This document shows, piece after piece, positions 52,776-61,319 of a stretch of DNA of 64,000 nucleotides (position 1 is its first letter; the number at the start of each line of letters is the position of its first letter). The stretch is taken from the NCBI RefSeq assembly GCF_017592825.1, contig NZ_JAGFMD010000001.1, forward strand, positions 992,001 to 1,056,000. Direction: 5' to 3'. The notes beneath the pieces were generated by a model that ran no database searches, was not told the origin of the DNA, and saw only the letters and a list, made by a program, of their open reading frames with translations. Both the position numbers and the translations under genes were made by a program. The stretch is from Roseivirga sp. E12 (GTDB lineage Bacteria > Bacteroidota > Bacteroidia > Cytophagales > Cyclobacteriaceae).

Positions 52776-55700
52776 TTACTTCATCTTCGCCCACCGCAGC
52801 TTCATTCCCTCTACAGACGCTATCAAGGCCTCTACCCCTTCTATCACTTGAGTTGTAGGCATCACATCTGCTGCTTGAATAACGTTGTGCAAAAAGAGCA
52901 ACTTATTCTGCAAGCTTACAAGTGTTTCCCGTTCAATGGGAGTGGCTCGAATGCTTCCATACATAGTATCTGGATCACCAACCGATCCATTTCCTCTAAA
53001 AGCCATCTGCCCATTTGATGGATTAGCCATAGCGTCTATCTCCTCCACAATGTCTTGCAACTCATGATAGGCCAAATAACATTCCATACTCAAATCATGC
53101 TGCACATTTAATGCCTTTTGACTAATTACAACTCTAGGGTCCATTCTAATGGTTAGGGGGCTTTCACTCACCTTGCCATCAACTGTCAATCTTACTCTGT
53201 AAGTACCTGGATTGACCAGAGGTCCATGTGGTCCACTTGGTGTACTCTTGTACACTGCGGCAATAGAGAATTGCCTTCTCGAACCTCTTGGAGGCTCATG
53301 TTTTAAATCCCAAATAAATCTATGGTGTCCTTTTACTGTTCCTAATTTCTGTTCCGGCTTGATCCAATAAGTGGGATGTGGCATAGTGGTACTATCTCTT
53401 AACTCCGGTTTATCATCAGAGCGGTATGTTCTGATCACAGTTCCATCAGTACTCAAAATCTCAAGCTGTACGAAACTCGCATTAGCATTAAGCTGATAAT
53501 CCAAAATGGCTCCATCTGGTGGATTTTGTCCCGTAGGCTCTTCTGGAGGCAGTGGCGTATCATGGAACATGTTATCGCGTACCCGTGTCGTTAGTGAAGG
53601 TGTAAACAAATAAGCCCCTTCAGCTTTTGACCTTGCCATTTCTCTTAAGGGTGCAATGTTATCCAAGATCCAAGCTGAACGGCCATGTGTCCCCACGACT
53701 AAATCGTCTTCATGGATGACCAGGTCTCGAATAGAAGTTGCAGGCATATTATTGCGTAGTGATTGCCAGTTCTCGCCATCGTCTACGGAGAAATAGACCT
53801 CTCTTTCAGTACCAGCGTATAGCAGACCTTGCTGTTTTGGGTCTTCTCGCACCACATTAACAGGGCCATTCGGGTTCAAGCCCTTGGTGATTAGTTTCCA
53901 TGTTTTACCACCATCATGGGTACGATAAACATAAGGGGTCATATCATCCTTTCTAATAGCATTGATGGCGATATAGGCAGTGCCTTGATCGAAATGCCCT
54001 GCATCAATTTGAGACACCTTATCCCATGTCGACATAGCTGGTGGTGTCACTTCAGTCCAGTCTGCACCCCCATTCTCAGTGATATGAACTCTACCATCAT
54101 CCGTACCCGCCCAAATGGTCTGAACATCTAATGGCGAAGGCCCAACAGCATAGATGACTCCTCTTCTTGCCATGGTCTCCATTGCCTTGGTCTTGTAGTG
54201 TCCAACACTCGGTGGCACTTCTGGCTGCTCATAGGTTAAATCGGGGCTAATGATCTCCCAACTCTGTCCTTCGTTCATGGTCTTCCAAAGCACATTGGTG
54301 GCAAACAATAACATATTGTCGTCTGCCGGGTGAAACATTAATGGCATTGTTCTTACAAAACGATAATCACCAGAGCGCACAGCTTCTGGCGTGATATTCT
54401 GCGCCTGACCTGTTTTCTTATCAAAACGCATCACCCTGCCTCCATAAATGATATTTGGGTCTTTTGGATCTGGCGCTACATAGGCATATTCATCGGCCCC
54501 AACACCCATGAATTCTCTAAAACTGATCTGTCCGCCATCTCCTCTACTCGCAATACCGATTGCACCGCTTTCTTGCTGACCGCCATAAACCATATAAGGA
54601 TAATCATTGTCCGTGCTTACATGATAAAGTTGGGTAGTTGGTTGGTTGTACCAAGAACTCCATGTTCGGCCTGCGTTGACCGTAACCACTGCCCCTTGAT
54701 CCGCCACGAAAAGCATGATATCAGGATTGATCGGGTTGATCCAAATACGATGATAGTCATCACCTCCCGGTGCACCTTTGAGCGATGACCAAGTTTTTCC
54801 TCCATCGGCCGAAGTGTAAGAAGCCACATTGGCTACATAAATTCTATCTGGGTTAGTTGGATGAACTTTGACTTCTGCAAAATCTCCTCCTCTGCCCCAC
54901 AGCCTTCTATTTCCATGAAGAAAAGCCCAGCTTTCTCCTGCATCGGTACTCTTATAAATCCCTCCATTCTGCCTGGCATCGACAGTTGCAAACATGATGT
55001 TCGAATTGCTTGGTGCAATGCCCACTCCAATTCTTCCTAAGCCTTGCTCAGCCCCTGGCAATCCTTTGGTAATCTTCCTCCAGTTTTCACCACCATCAGT
55101 ACTCTTATAAAAGCCACTATTTGGTCCAGAGAATTTCGCATTCTCCCATGGTCCTTCTTGGTGTTCCCACATATCGGCAAAAAGGATTTCGGGATTATTC
55201 GGGTCGAATTCCACCTGAATAGCGCCTGTGTTTTGATTGATATAAAGTACCTTCTTCCAGGTCTTACCTCCATTGGTAGTTTTGAAAACGCCCCTCTGCT
55301 CATTAGCGCCATAAGGATGCCCCAAACCTGCCACAATAACTATATCAGGATCAGTTGGATGAACGATCAGGCGTCCGACCTGCTGTACATCCTTCAGGCC
55401 AACATGCTCCCAGCTTTTGCCACCATCGACACTTTTAAATATACCATCTCCAACACCCAAATCAGGTCGATGAAGTCCTTCTCCACTGCCTACATAAATG
55501 ATATCTGGATTGCTCAGCGCTACCGCAATATCTCCTACTGAGCCGGTTGGTGCATCATCAAAAATTGGATTCCAGGTGCGGCCATAATCATCTGTTTTCC
55601 AAACGCCACCATTATTCACTCCCATAAAGAAAACATTGGGCTGTGATGGAATGCCAACTCCCCCAACGGTCCTGCTCGCTCTAAAAGGACCTATCATTCT

Positions 55701-55811
55701 ATACTCAAGGTTTTGATAAGCTGATGCTGGAATCTGCTGAGCAGTAAGTGTTGTTACCGAAAAAATTAAGAAGACGGAAAGAAAAGCACGAATGCGAAAT
55801 ACGTTAGGCAT
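52776..55811 (-). CDS. Exported VPS10/BNR-repeat propeller protein, long paralogue
   Basis: A 1011-residue protein with a signal peptide (MPNVFRIRAFLSVFLIFSVT, mature start near QQIPA) and BNR/sortilin blades (SVDGGKSWEHVG, TTNGGKTWKKV, STDGGENWRKI, STDAGESWAFL, HDGGKTWKLI, SVDDGENWQSL). About 10 Asp-boxes are visible, enough for two propellers. The C-terminal part from about 800 is an Ig-like/linker region (TYRVRLTVDGKVSESPLTI) ending in a helical tail. No catalytic residues are apparent. The ATG at 55811 gives the signal peptide; 55862 is an upstream alternative. It is the second such gene after 35249-37972. Confidence 0.9.
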   Translation of the reverse strand: MPNVFRIRAFLSVFLIFSVTTLTAQQIPASAYQNLEYRMIGPFRASRTVGGVGIPSQPNVFFMGVNNGGVWKTDDYGRTWNPIFDDAPTGSVGDIAVALSNPDIIYVGSGEGLHRPDLGVGDGIFKSVDGGKSWEHVGLKDVQQVGRLIVHPTDPDIVIVAGLGHPYGANEQRGVFKTTNGGKTWKKVLYINQNTGAIQVEFDPNNPEILFADMWEHQEGPWENAKFSGPNSGFYKSTDGGENWRKITKGLPGAEQGLGRIGVGIAPSNSNIMFATVDARQNGGIYKSTDAGESWAFLHGNRRLWGRGGDFAEVKVHPTNPDRIYVANVASYTSADGGKTWSSLKGAPGGDDYHRIWINPINPDIMLFVADQGAVVTVNAGRTWSSWYNQPTTQLYHVSTDNDYPYMVYGGQQESGAIGIASRGDGGQISFREFMGVGADEYAYVAPDPKDPNIIYGGRVMRFDKKTGQAQNITPEAVRSGDYRFVRTMPLMFHPADDNMLLFATNVLWKTMNEGQSWEIISPDLTYEQPEVPPSVGHYKTKAMETMARRGVIYAVGPSPLDVQTIWAGTDDGRVHITENGGADWTEVTPPAMSTWDKVSQIDAGHFDQGTAYIAINAIRKDDMTPYVYRTHDGGKTWKLITKGLNPNGPVNVVREDPKQQGLLYAGTEREVYFSVDDGENWQSLRNNMPATSIRDLVIHEDDLVVGTHGRSAWILDNIAPLREMARSKAEGAYLFTPSLTTRVRDNMFHDTPLPPEEPTGQNPPDGAILDYQLNANASFVQLEILSTDGTVIRTYRSDDKPELRDSTTMPHPTYWIKPEQKLGTVKGHHRFIWDLKHEPPRGSRRQFSIAAVYKSTPSGPHGPLVNPGTYRVRLTVDGKVSESPLTIRMDPRVVISQKALNVQHDLSMECYLAYHELQDIVEEIDAMANPSNGQMAFRGNGSVGDPDTMYGSIRATPIERETLVSLQNKLLFLHNVIQAADVMPTTQVIEGVEALIASVEGMKLRWAKMK

Positions 55812-55953
55812 AGTGTTGAAGATTGATTTGACGAGTTTACCTATAAAGGCCGATAAAACCAATGAGGAATATTTGATGACTTAATAAAACTCGAATTTAT
55901 AAGCTGCTTATCGGAGTCATTTCCATAATTTGAGCGTCAACTCATAGTTCATA

Positions 55954-56370
55954 ATGTCAACCTCAATTCGTCAGATCACAGCTTCTCAAACCTGGCCACT
56001 TCGTCACGAGGTTATGTGGCCCGATATGCCATTGGACTATGTCAAACTTCCCAATGATGAGGAAGGCATTCACTATGGGCTCTTTGTTGGTGAGCAACTG
56101 ACTTCAGTAGTCTCCCTTTTTGCAGATGACCAAGAGGCTCAATTCAGAAAGCTTGCTACGGCAGTCGGGGCTCAGGGCAATGGCTACGGAACAATGCTTC
56201 TCTCCCATTTAATGAAAGAAACTCAAGCGCTTAGTATCGATCGTGTATGGTGTAATGCCAGAATTGACAAAACTTCCTTCTACCACAAGTTTGGACTAAA
56301 AGAAACTGCCCGAACTTTTATCAAGAACAGGCAGTCATATGTCGTGATGGAGAAGCTTATCTCACATTAG
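55954..56370 (+). CDS. GNAT acetyltransferase
   Basis: A 138-residue GNAT. The core is LRHEVMWPDMPLDYVKLP, the acetyl-CoA loop FRKLATAVGAQGNGYGTMLLSHL, then WCNARIDKTSFYHKFGL, like small ElaA/YitI-type acetyltransferases. The substrate is unknown. It is divergent from the long VPS10 gene and overlaps the convergent M28 peptidase gene by 14 bases, so transcripts of the two must overlap. Confidence 0.9.
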   Translation: MSTSIRQITASQTWPLRHEVMWPDMPLDYVKLPNDEEGIHYGLFVGEQLTSVVSLFADDQEAQFRKLATAVGAQGNGYGTMLLSHLMKETQALSIDRVWCNARIDKTSFYHKFGLKETARTFIKNRQSYVVMEKLISH

Positions 56371-57661
56371 CGGGGTCAACCCTTGTTGGGGTGTCCTCAC
56401 CTGAGATCATTCGAACAGCAGCAGCGGCAAGTGCCCGAATGGTATTGGTCATATGGTCAAGATCAATTGTACTTACTTCGTCAGAAGCTTGGTGGTAGTA
56501 TGGATCAACATCAATTTGAGTCGTACTGATAGAATGAGCTGGCACTCCAAGACGTGCTAACGTGGCATTATCGGATCGGTAAAAAAGGTTTTCTTTGACG
56601 TAAGGGTCTGCATAGAACTTATAACCCGTGCCTTCGACTGCCTTTTGTAAAAGCGCTCCGAAACTAGACTTATCGAAGCCCGTAATCCATGCGGAGTTGG
56701 TACCTTCCTTGGCAGCAGTTCCAATCATCTCGATGTTGAACATGGCTACAATTTCGTCTGGGTTAAGTTTTTGAGAAAAGTGTCTAGAACCAAACCCTCC
56801 ACTCTCTTCAGCTGTAAAAGCCACAAACATGATGGTTCGTTCGGGCTTTTTGCCAGTGTCTTTAAAGTACTTAGCTAAAGTCATTACGGCAGTGGTACCT
56901 GAGGCATCATCATTAGCCCCATTGTAAATTTTATCTTCACCGTCTCCTCGAATACCCAAGTGATCATAATGAGCACTAAAAAGTACAATTTCATTAGGTC
57001 GGTTACCTGTAATTTGGCCAGCTACATTGTTGAGACTCTTGGTCTCAATGTTATTCTTAACCTCAACACTTAAGGACTTTACCTCGCTTAAGTCTGTCAA
57101 AGCTATTACCATTCCATTAGTGTCATCTAATTCCATCACACTGCTTGGTCTTGAGAAGAACTGTTTGAAACGTCCAAAAAGGGCTTCATGTGCTGTGTTT
57201 ACGAGCATAATAGTTTTTCCCTCCTTGCCCCTGGCTTCTCCAAACTTGGCTTGCATATTATCAGCTGCACCAACCACTACAATGTTGGCATCAGCTACAG
57301 CATTGATGGTCATAGATGCTGAACTTATCATTCCAACTACTTTGTCCGCTGCGATAGACTCTCCATTTATGGTGACTGAAGCACTCTCACTGGAGAGAGA
57401 ATACATATTAAATTGCTGTTTGTAGCTATTAAGGCCATCTAGGTACTCAAGACCAATTTTTTCAAACTCTGATTCAATAAAGGCTGAAGCCTTTTCGATA
57501 CCGGGTGTATAGATCATTCTGCCTTCCATTTCATCAGAGGCGAGTGTGGTAATAATTCTGGTCACTTCGGCCTGATCAATAACTGCTGCCTGTTGGCAGC
57601 TGGCCAGCGTGGAATAACAAATCGCCACTAGGCATAAAACGGAACGCAAAGACTTCTTCAT
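56357..57661 (-). CDS. M28-family zinc peptidase lipoprotein
   Basis: A 434-residue peptidase. The signal peptide ends in a lipobox-like LASC (cysteine about 21). A PA-like domain (about 90-200) precedes the catalytic core with H231 (FSAHYDHLG), the bridging Asp in NDDASG (D250/D251), the catalytic pair EESGGFG, and later YHQASDE with the last metal histidine. The position of the family's second zinc ligand reads NIEMIG, with Glu in place of the common Asp. It probably removes N-terminal residues of peptides at the cell envelope. The ATG at 57661 gives the signal peptide. Confidence 0.9.
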   Translation of the reverse strand: MKKSLRSVLCLVAICYSTLASCQQAAVIDQAEVTRIITTLASDEMEGRMIYTPGIEKASAFIESEFEKIGLEYLDGLNSYKQQFNMYSLSSESASVTINGESIAADKVVGMISSASMTINAVADANIVVVGAADNMQAKFGEARGKEGKTIMLVNTAHEALFGRFKQFFSRPSSVMELDDTNGMVIALTDLSEVKSLSVEVKNNIETKSLNNVAGQITGNRPNEIVLFSAHYDHLGIRGDGEDKIYNGANDDASGTTAVMTLAKYFKDTGKKPERTIMFVAFTAEESGGFGSRHFSQKLNPDEIVAMFNIEMIGTAAKEGTNSAWITGFDKSSFGALLQKAVEGTGYKFYADPYVKENLFYRSDNATLARLGVPAHSISTTQIDVDPYYHQASDEVSTIDLDHMTNTIRALAAAAVRMISGEDTPTRVDPANVR

Positions 57662-57717
57662 AGTATTATTCAACTGATTTTTCGATGAGCCGAATTTAGT
57701 ACTATTTTCGCCAACGC

Positions 57718-58026
57718 ATGAGTAACTCACCCTCAAAGTCATTGAAAACCCTTCGCCTTCTAGCCGTGCTAGAAGGAATAAGCTATCTGCTCTTAGTAGG
57801 CATCTGTATGCCACTCAAGTATATCTTCGAGATTCCGGAGCCTACCTATCCCCTTGGTTTAGCTCATGGCGTATTATTTGTAGCTTATTGCATTTTTGTA
57901 TTGATCGTCACCCTGGAAAAGAAATGGTCTTTTAAAACCATGATGTTAGCCGGGGTAGCCTCTCTTCTACCCTTTGGAACCTTTGTGGCAGACAAACGGA
58001 TATTCAAGCCTGCCTTAATTGATTGA
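57718..58026 (+). CDS. DUF3817 membrane protein
   Basis: A 102-residue inner-membrane protein with three hydrophobic segments: LRLLAVLEGISYLLLVGICMP, LGLAHGVLFVAYCIFVLIVT and MMLAGVASLLPFGTFVAD. The EGxSY and HG marks match DUF3817, whose role is unknown. Its start lies 56 bp from the divergent peptidase gene. It is followed by the TonB receptor gene after 79 bp, though no functional link is evident. Confidence 0.9.
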   Translation: MSNSPSKSLKTLRLLAVLEGISYLLLVGICMPLKYIFEIPEPTYPLGLAHGVLFVAYCIFVLIVTLEKKWSFKTMMLAGVASLLPFGTFVADKRIFKPALID

Positions 58027-58105
58027 TAATATTTACAATTTTTAAAACAGTTCTAATCCATGACTGTTGTTAATGTCGTACTGAGGTAAACGATACTAAC
58101 TTATA

Positions 58106-60475
58106 ATGCAATTCAGATATTTGTTGAGCCTGGCCGGGCTTATTTGCTTTCACCTTTCAATTGCGTTTCAAGGTCAAGGGAAACTCACAGGCTACGTCAA
58201 AGATGCTAAGACAGGGGAATCGATCCCTGGGGCAACGGTTCGCTTGTTAGATACACAATTGGGTACTAACACCAACCCTGAAGGTTTTTACACCATTAAC
58301 AACATACCTCCACAGACTTATAGTGTGCAGGTATCTTTTGTTGGTTATGAAACCGTGATCAAATATGGCATCGTAATCAAGTCAGGAGGTATTCCCGATT
58401 TAAATTTCGAACTCAAGGAGTCAATCTCTGAGCTAGACGAGATAGTTGTCGTTGCCAACCCTTTTGAGAAAATTGAAGAGACTCCCCTATCTATTCAGAG
58501 ACTATCAAGAGAAGAAATCGCCACTTATCCTGGCGGGAACAATGATATCGCCAAGGTTGTACAATCCCTTCCGGGAGTATCTGGTTCTGTTGGAGGTTTT
58601 CGCAATGATGTGATCATTAGAGGTGGTGCCCCGAACGAGAATGTCTATTACCTTGATGGAATTGAAATTCCGAACATCAATCACTTCGCTACACAAGGAA
58701 GTGCTGGTGGACCCGTAGGTCTATTAAATGTGAGCTTCTTTGAAGGAGTTACACTTTCCACAAGTGCTTTCGGTGCCCAGTATGACAATGTGCTTTCCGG
58801 AGTGCTTCAATTCGATCAGCGAAACGGCAACAATCGTGAAATGAAAACGAATGTTCGCGTGGGAAGTAGTGAAACTGCTCTGACCTTAGAGTCTCCACTT
58901 TTCAAGGGCGGTAGAGAAGAGAGCAACACTTCGTTCATTGCCTCGGTTAGACGCTCTTATTTACAGTTACTGTTCGAACTAATCGGCCTTCCGATCCTTC
59001 CTGATTATTGGGATTACCAATATAAGCTCACGCACAAGTTTGACAAATACAACGAACTGATTGTTACTGGCGTGGGTTCAGTTGATGACTTTCGGGTGAA
59101 TGAGCTTGACGAGTTTGACGAAGAGCAACAGGCTACACAAGATCAGGTACCCATCATCAAGCAACAGACCAATACGATTGGTGTGAGTTGGAAAAATCGT
59201 TTCAAAAATGGCTCAGGCTTTATGACCACTACTTTAAGTAGTAACCGTCTAGAAAACGACTTTCGACAATTCATGAACAACATCAACCAAACAGGCCTTT
59301 TCCTACAGAATAAGTCTGTCGAAATGGAAACCAAGTTGCGATATAACTATACCAAATTCTTAAAGGATTGGACAGTAAGTGGTGGATTGAGTCTTCAACA
59401 AGTCAATTATGAAAATGAAACCATTGACCTGGTCAATAACTTTCAGTACAGTGCCGACTTAGACTTTCTACGCTATGGGCTTTTCGGTCAGGCGAACAGA
59501 ACCTTTTATGATGAAAGATTGAGCCTATCCGTGGGCATACGCTTAGATGCCAATACTTTTACTGAAAATGGTAACAATATCTTTGAAACCTTCAGCCCGA
59601 GAATATCTGGCTCATATACCTTTGACAAACTAAGAAAGTGGTCACTGAATGCATCTCTCGGCAGATACTTCAAAATCCCTCCATATACGATTTTAGGTTT
59701 CACAGACAATTCCGGAAATCAAGTCAACCAATCAGCACGGTATATTCAAAGCGATCATGCGGTATTGGGTTTAGAATATCTAGTAACTCCTTCAGCTCGC
59801 TTTACGCTCGAAGGTTTTTACAAAAGGTATGATAACTACCCAGTTTCAATAACCGATCGAGTCTCTTTGGCCAATCTTGGTGCGGATTTCTCTGTGCTCG
59901 GTAATGAGCCCATTGCGAGTGTTGGGCTCGGCAGAACTTATGGATTGGAGTTTCTCTACCAGAAGAAATTTACAAATAACTATTACCTCATCGTTGCTTA
60001 CACCCTTTATAAAAGTGAGTATACGGCATTTGACACTAAGGTTTACCTGCCAAGTTCATGGGATAGTAGGCACCTACTTACATTGACAGGTGGATATAAA
60101 TTCGGTAATAACTGGGAGCTGAGTGGTAGAATGCGCTACCTCGGACGAACACCTTTTGCTCCAGTAGATCAAGCGGCTACACTAGCCAATTACCCAGCGA
60201 TTATTAGAGACTACTCGCAACTCGGTACAGAGACTCTGGATACTTTCAATCAGGTTGATTTGAGAATTGACAAAAAATGGAATTATTCAAAATGGACCTT
60301 GAACGTCTTCCTAGAGATTCAAAACATTCTTGGATCACAGATACCAGAAGAACCTGAATTTGGTCTCGCCCGAGATATGGATGGTCTGGAGCTATCACCT
60401 CGAAGTCTAGTCGAAATCATGGGAATAGACAATGCGAGTGTTTTGCCGTCCATCGGTGTGGTAATAGATTTTTAA
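58106..60475 (+). CDS. TonB-dependent receptor
   Basis: A 789-residue outer-membrane receptor. After a signal peptide, residues about 25-112 form a carboxypeptidase-like regulatory domain (LTGYVKDAKTGESIPGATVRLL), then a plug domain (about 135-240, with PGVSGSVGGFRNDVIIRGGAPNENVYYLDGIEIPN) and a beta-barrel to the end (LRIDKKWNYSKWTLNVFLEIQN, VIDF). It imports a large ligand with TonB energy; no SusD partner is adjacent, so it is not a typical SusCD pair. The next gene, an SDR, starts nine bases after its stop, suggesting a shared operon. Confidence 0.93.
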   Translation: MQFRYLLSLAGLICFHLSIAFQGQGKLTGYVKDAKTGESIPGATVRLLDTQLGTNTNPEGFYTINNIPPQTYSVQVSFVGYETVIKYGIVIKSGGIPDLNFELKESISELDEIVVVANPFEKIEETPLSIQRLSREEIATYPGGNNDIAKVVQSLPGVSGSVGGFRNDVIIRGGAPNENVYYLDGIEIPNINHFATQGSAGGPVGLLNVSFFEGVTLSTSAFGAQYDNVLSGVLQFDQRNGNNREMKTNVRVGSSETALTLESPLFKGGREESNTSFIASVRRSYLQLLFELIGLPILPDYWDYQYKLTHKFDKYNELIVTGVGSVDDFRVNELDEFDEEQQATQDQVPIIKQQTNTIGVSWKNRFKNGSGFMTTTLSSNRLENDFRQFMNNINQTGLFLQNKSVEMETKLRYNYTKFLKDWTVSGGLSLQQVNYENETIDLVNNFQYSADLDFLRYGLFGQANRTFYDERLSLSVGIRLDANTFTENGNNIFETFSPRISGSYTFDKLRKWSLNASLGRYFKIPPYTILGFTDNSGNQVNQSARYIQSDHAVLGLEYLVTPSARFTLEGFYKRYDNYPVSITDRVSLANLGADFSVLGNEPIASVGLGRTYGLEFLYQKKFTNNYYLIVAYTLYKSEYTAFDTKVYLPSSWDSRHLLTLTGGYKFGNNWELSGRMRYLGRTPFAPVDQAATLANYPAIIRDYSQLGTETLDTFNQVDLRIDKKWNYSKWTLNVFLEIQNILGSQIPEEPEFGLARDMDGLELSPRSLVEIMGIDNASVLPSIGVVIDF

Positions 60476-60484
60476 AAAAAGGAT

Positions 60485-61183
60485 ATGATAGGAAAGAAAA
60501 TATTAATTGTTGGGGCCAGCTCTGGTATCGGTAGAAGTCTTGCTGAATTGCTCTTGAAGCAAGGTGCAGAAGTAATTTCAGCATCCAGAAATAATCCGAA
60601 CCTATCTGATGTCATCCATCACAACCTTGATATCACTGAGCCATCCCCTGATCTATCGTTTATACCTGAGGTTCTCGATGGATTGGTTTATTGCCCCGGC
60701 ACGATTAACCTTCGACCCTTCCACAGGCTGTCGATAGAAGACTTTCAAGCCGATTTTGATATAAATCTGATGGGCGCCATAAAAGTATTGCAGGGTGCAT
60801 TTAAAAGTCTGAAGAAAGCCGATAGCTCTTCGATCATCTTATTCAGCACTGTGGCGGCCAAACTAGGTATGAACTTTCATTCTTCCATTGCCACATCCAA
60901 AGGAGCCATTGAAGGCTTAGGTAAGTCTCTGGCAGCCGAATGGAGCATGCACCAGATACGTGTAAATGTCTTATCTCCATCGCTAACCGAGACACCATTA
61001 GCAGAGAGACTTCTGGCCAATGATGACAAGAAAGAAGCGTCTAACAAACGACACCCGATTGGCAGATTTGGCCAACCGGAAGATCTTGCTCACACGGCAT
61101 TATTACTACTATCAGACCAGTCTAGCTGGATTACAGGTCAAATCATTGGAATTGATGGTGGCGTTGGCGCCCTTAAGCCATAG
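60485..61183 (+). CDS. SDR-family oxidoreductase
   Basis: A 232-residue Rossmann enzyme. The cofactor site is GASSGIGRSLAE near residue 10, the NNAG-like motif is read as YCPGTI, and the catalytic residues are S (ILFSTVAAKLG), and the position of YxxxK reads FHSSIATSKGAIEG, where the tyrosine is not clear but the lysine is present. The tail GIDGGVGAL is typical of FabG-like SDRs. The substrate is unknown. It is tightly linked to the upstream TonB receptor (gap nine bases). Confidence 0.88.
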   Translation: MIGKKILIVGASSGIGRSLAELLLKQGAEVISASRNNPNLSDVIHHNLDITEPSPDLSFIPEVLDGLVYCPGTINLRPFHRLSIEDFQADFDINLMGAIKVLQGAFKSLKKADSSSIILFSTVAAKLGMNFHSSIATSKGAIEGLGKSLAAEWSMHQIRVNVLSPSLTETPLAERLLANDDKKEASNKRHPIGRFGQPEDLAHTALLLLSDQSSWITGQIIGIDGGVGALKP

Positions 61184-61281
61184 TAAAAAACACACAACTC
61201 CCTTTCAATCAAGCAGTTAAATCATTAAAACATGTCTAAGATATAATCTGAAACATGTTTTCATTTTTTAGGGGGTTCTCT

Positions 61282-61289
61282 TATCTTTG
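61282..61289 (+). promoter_or_regulatory. Candidate promoter -7 box for pyrophosphatase
   Basis: TATCTTTG exactly fits TAnnTTTG and lies 31 bases before the ATG of the pyrophosphatase gene, so a transcript start near 61296 is likely. The -33 element is not clear. Confidence 0.55.
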
Positions 61290-61319
61290 CGGGTCTTAAA
61301 AATTAACCGACTTTAAAAT

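Noticed and set aside
55044-55541. 165-codon plus-strand frame inside the long VPS10 gene
   Set aside because: It lies opposite repeated propeller blades of a certain gene, and has no recognisable domain or start signal.
57027-57425. 132-codon plus-strand frame inside the M28 peptidase gene
   Set aside because: Antisense shadow; the minus strand carries conserved catalytic motifs.
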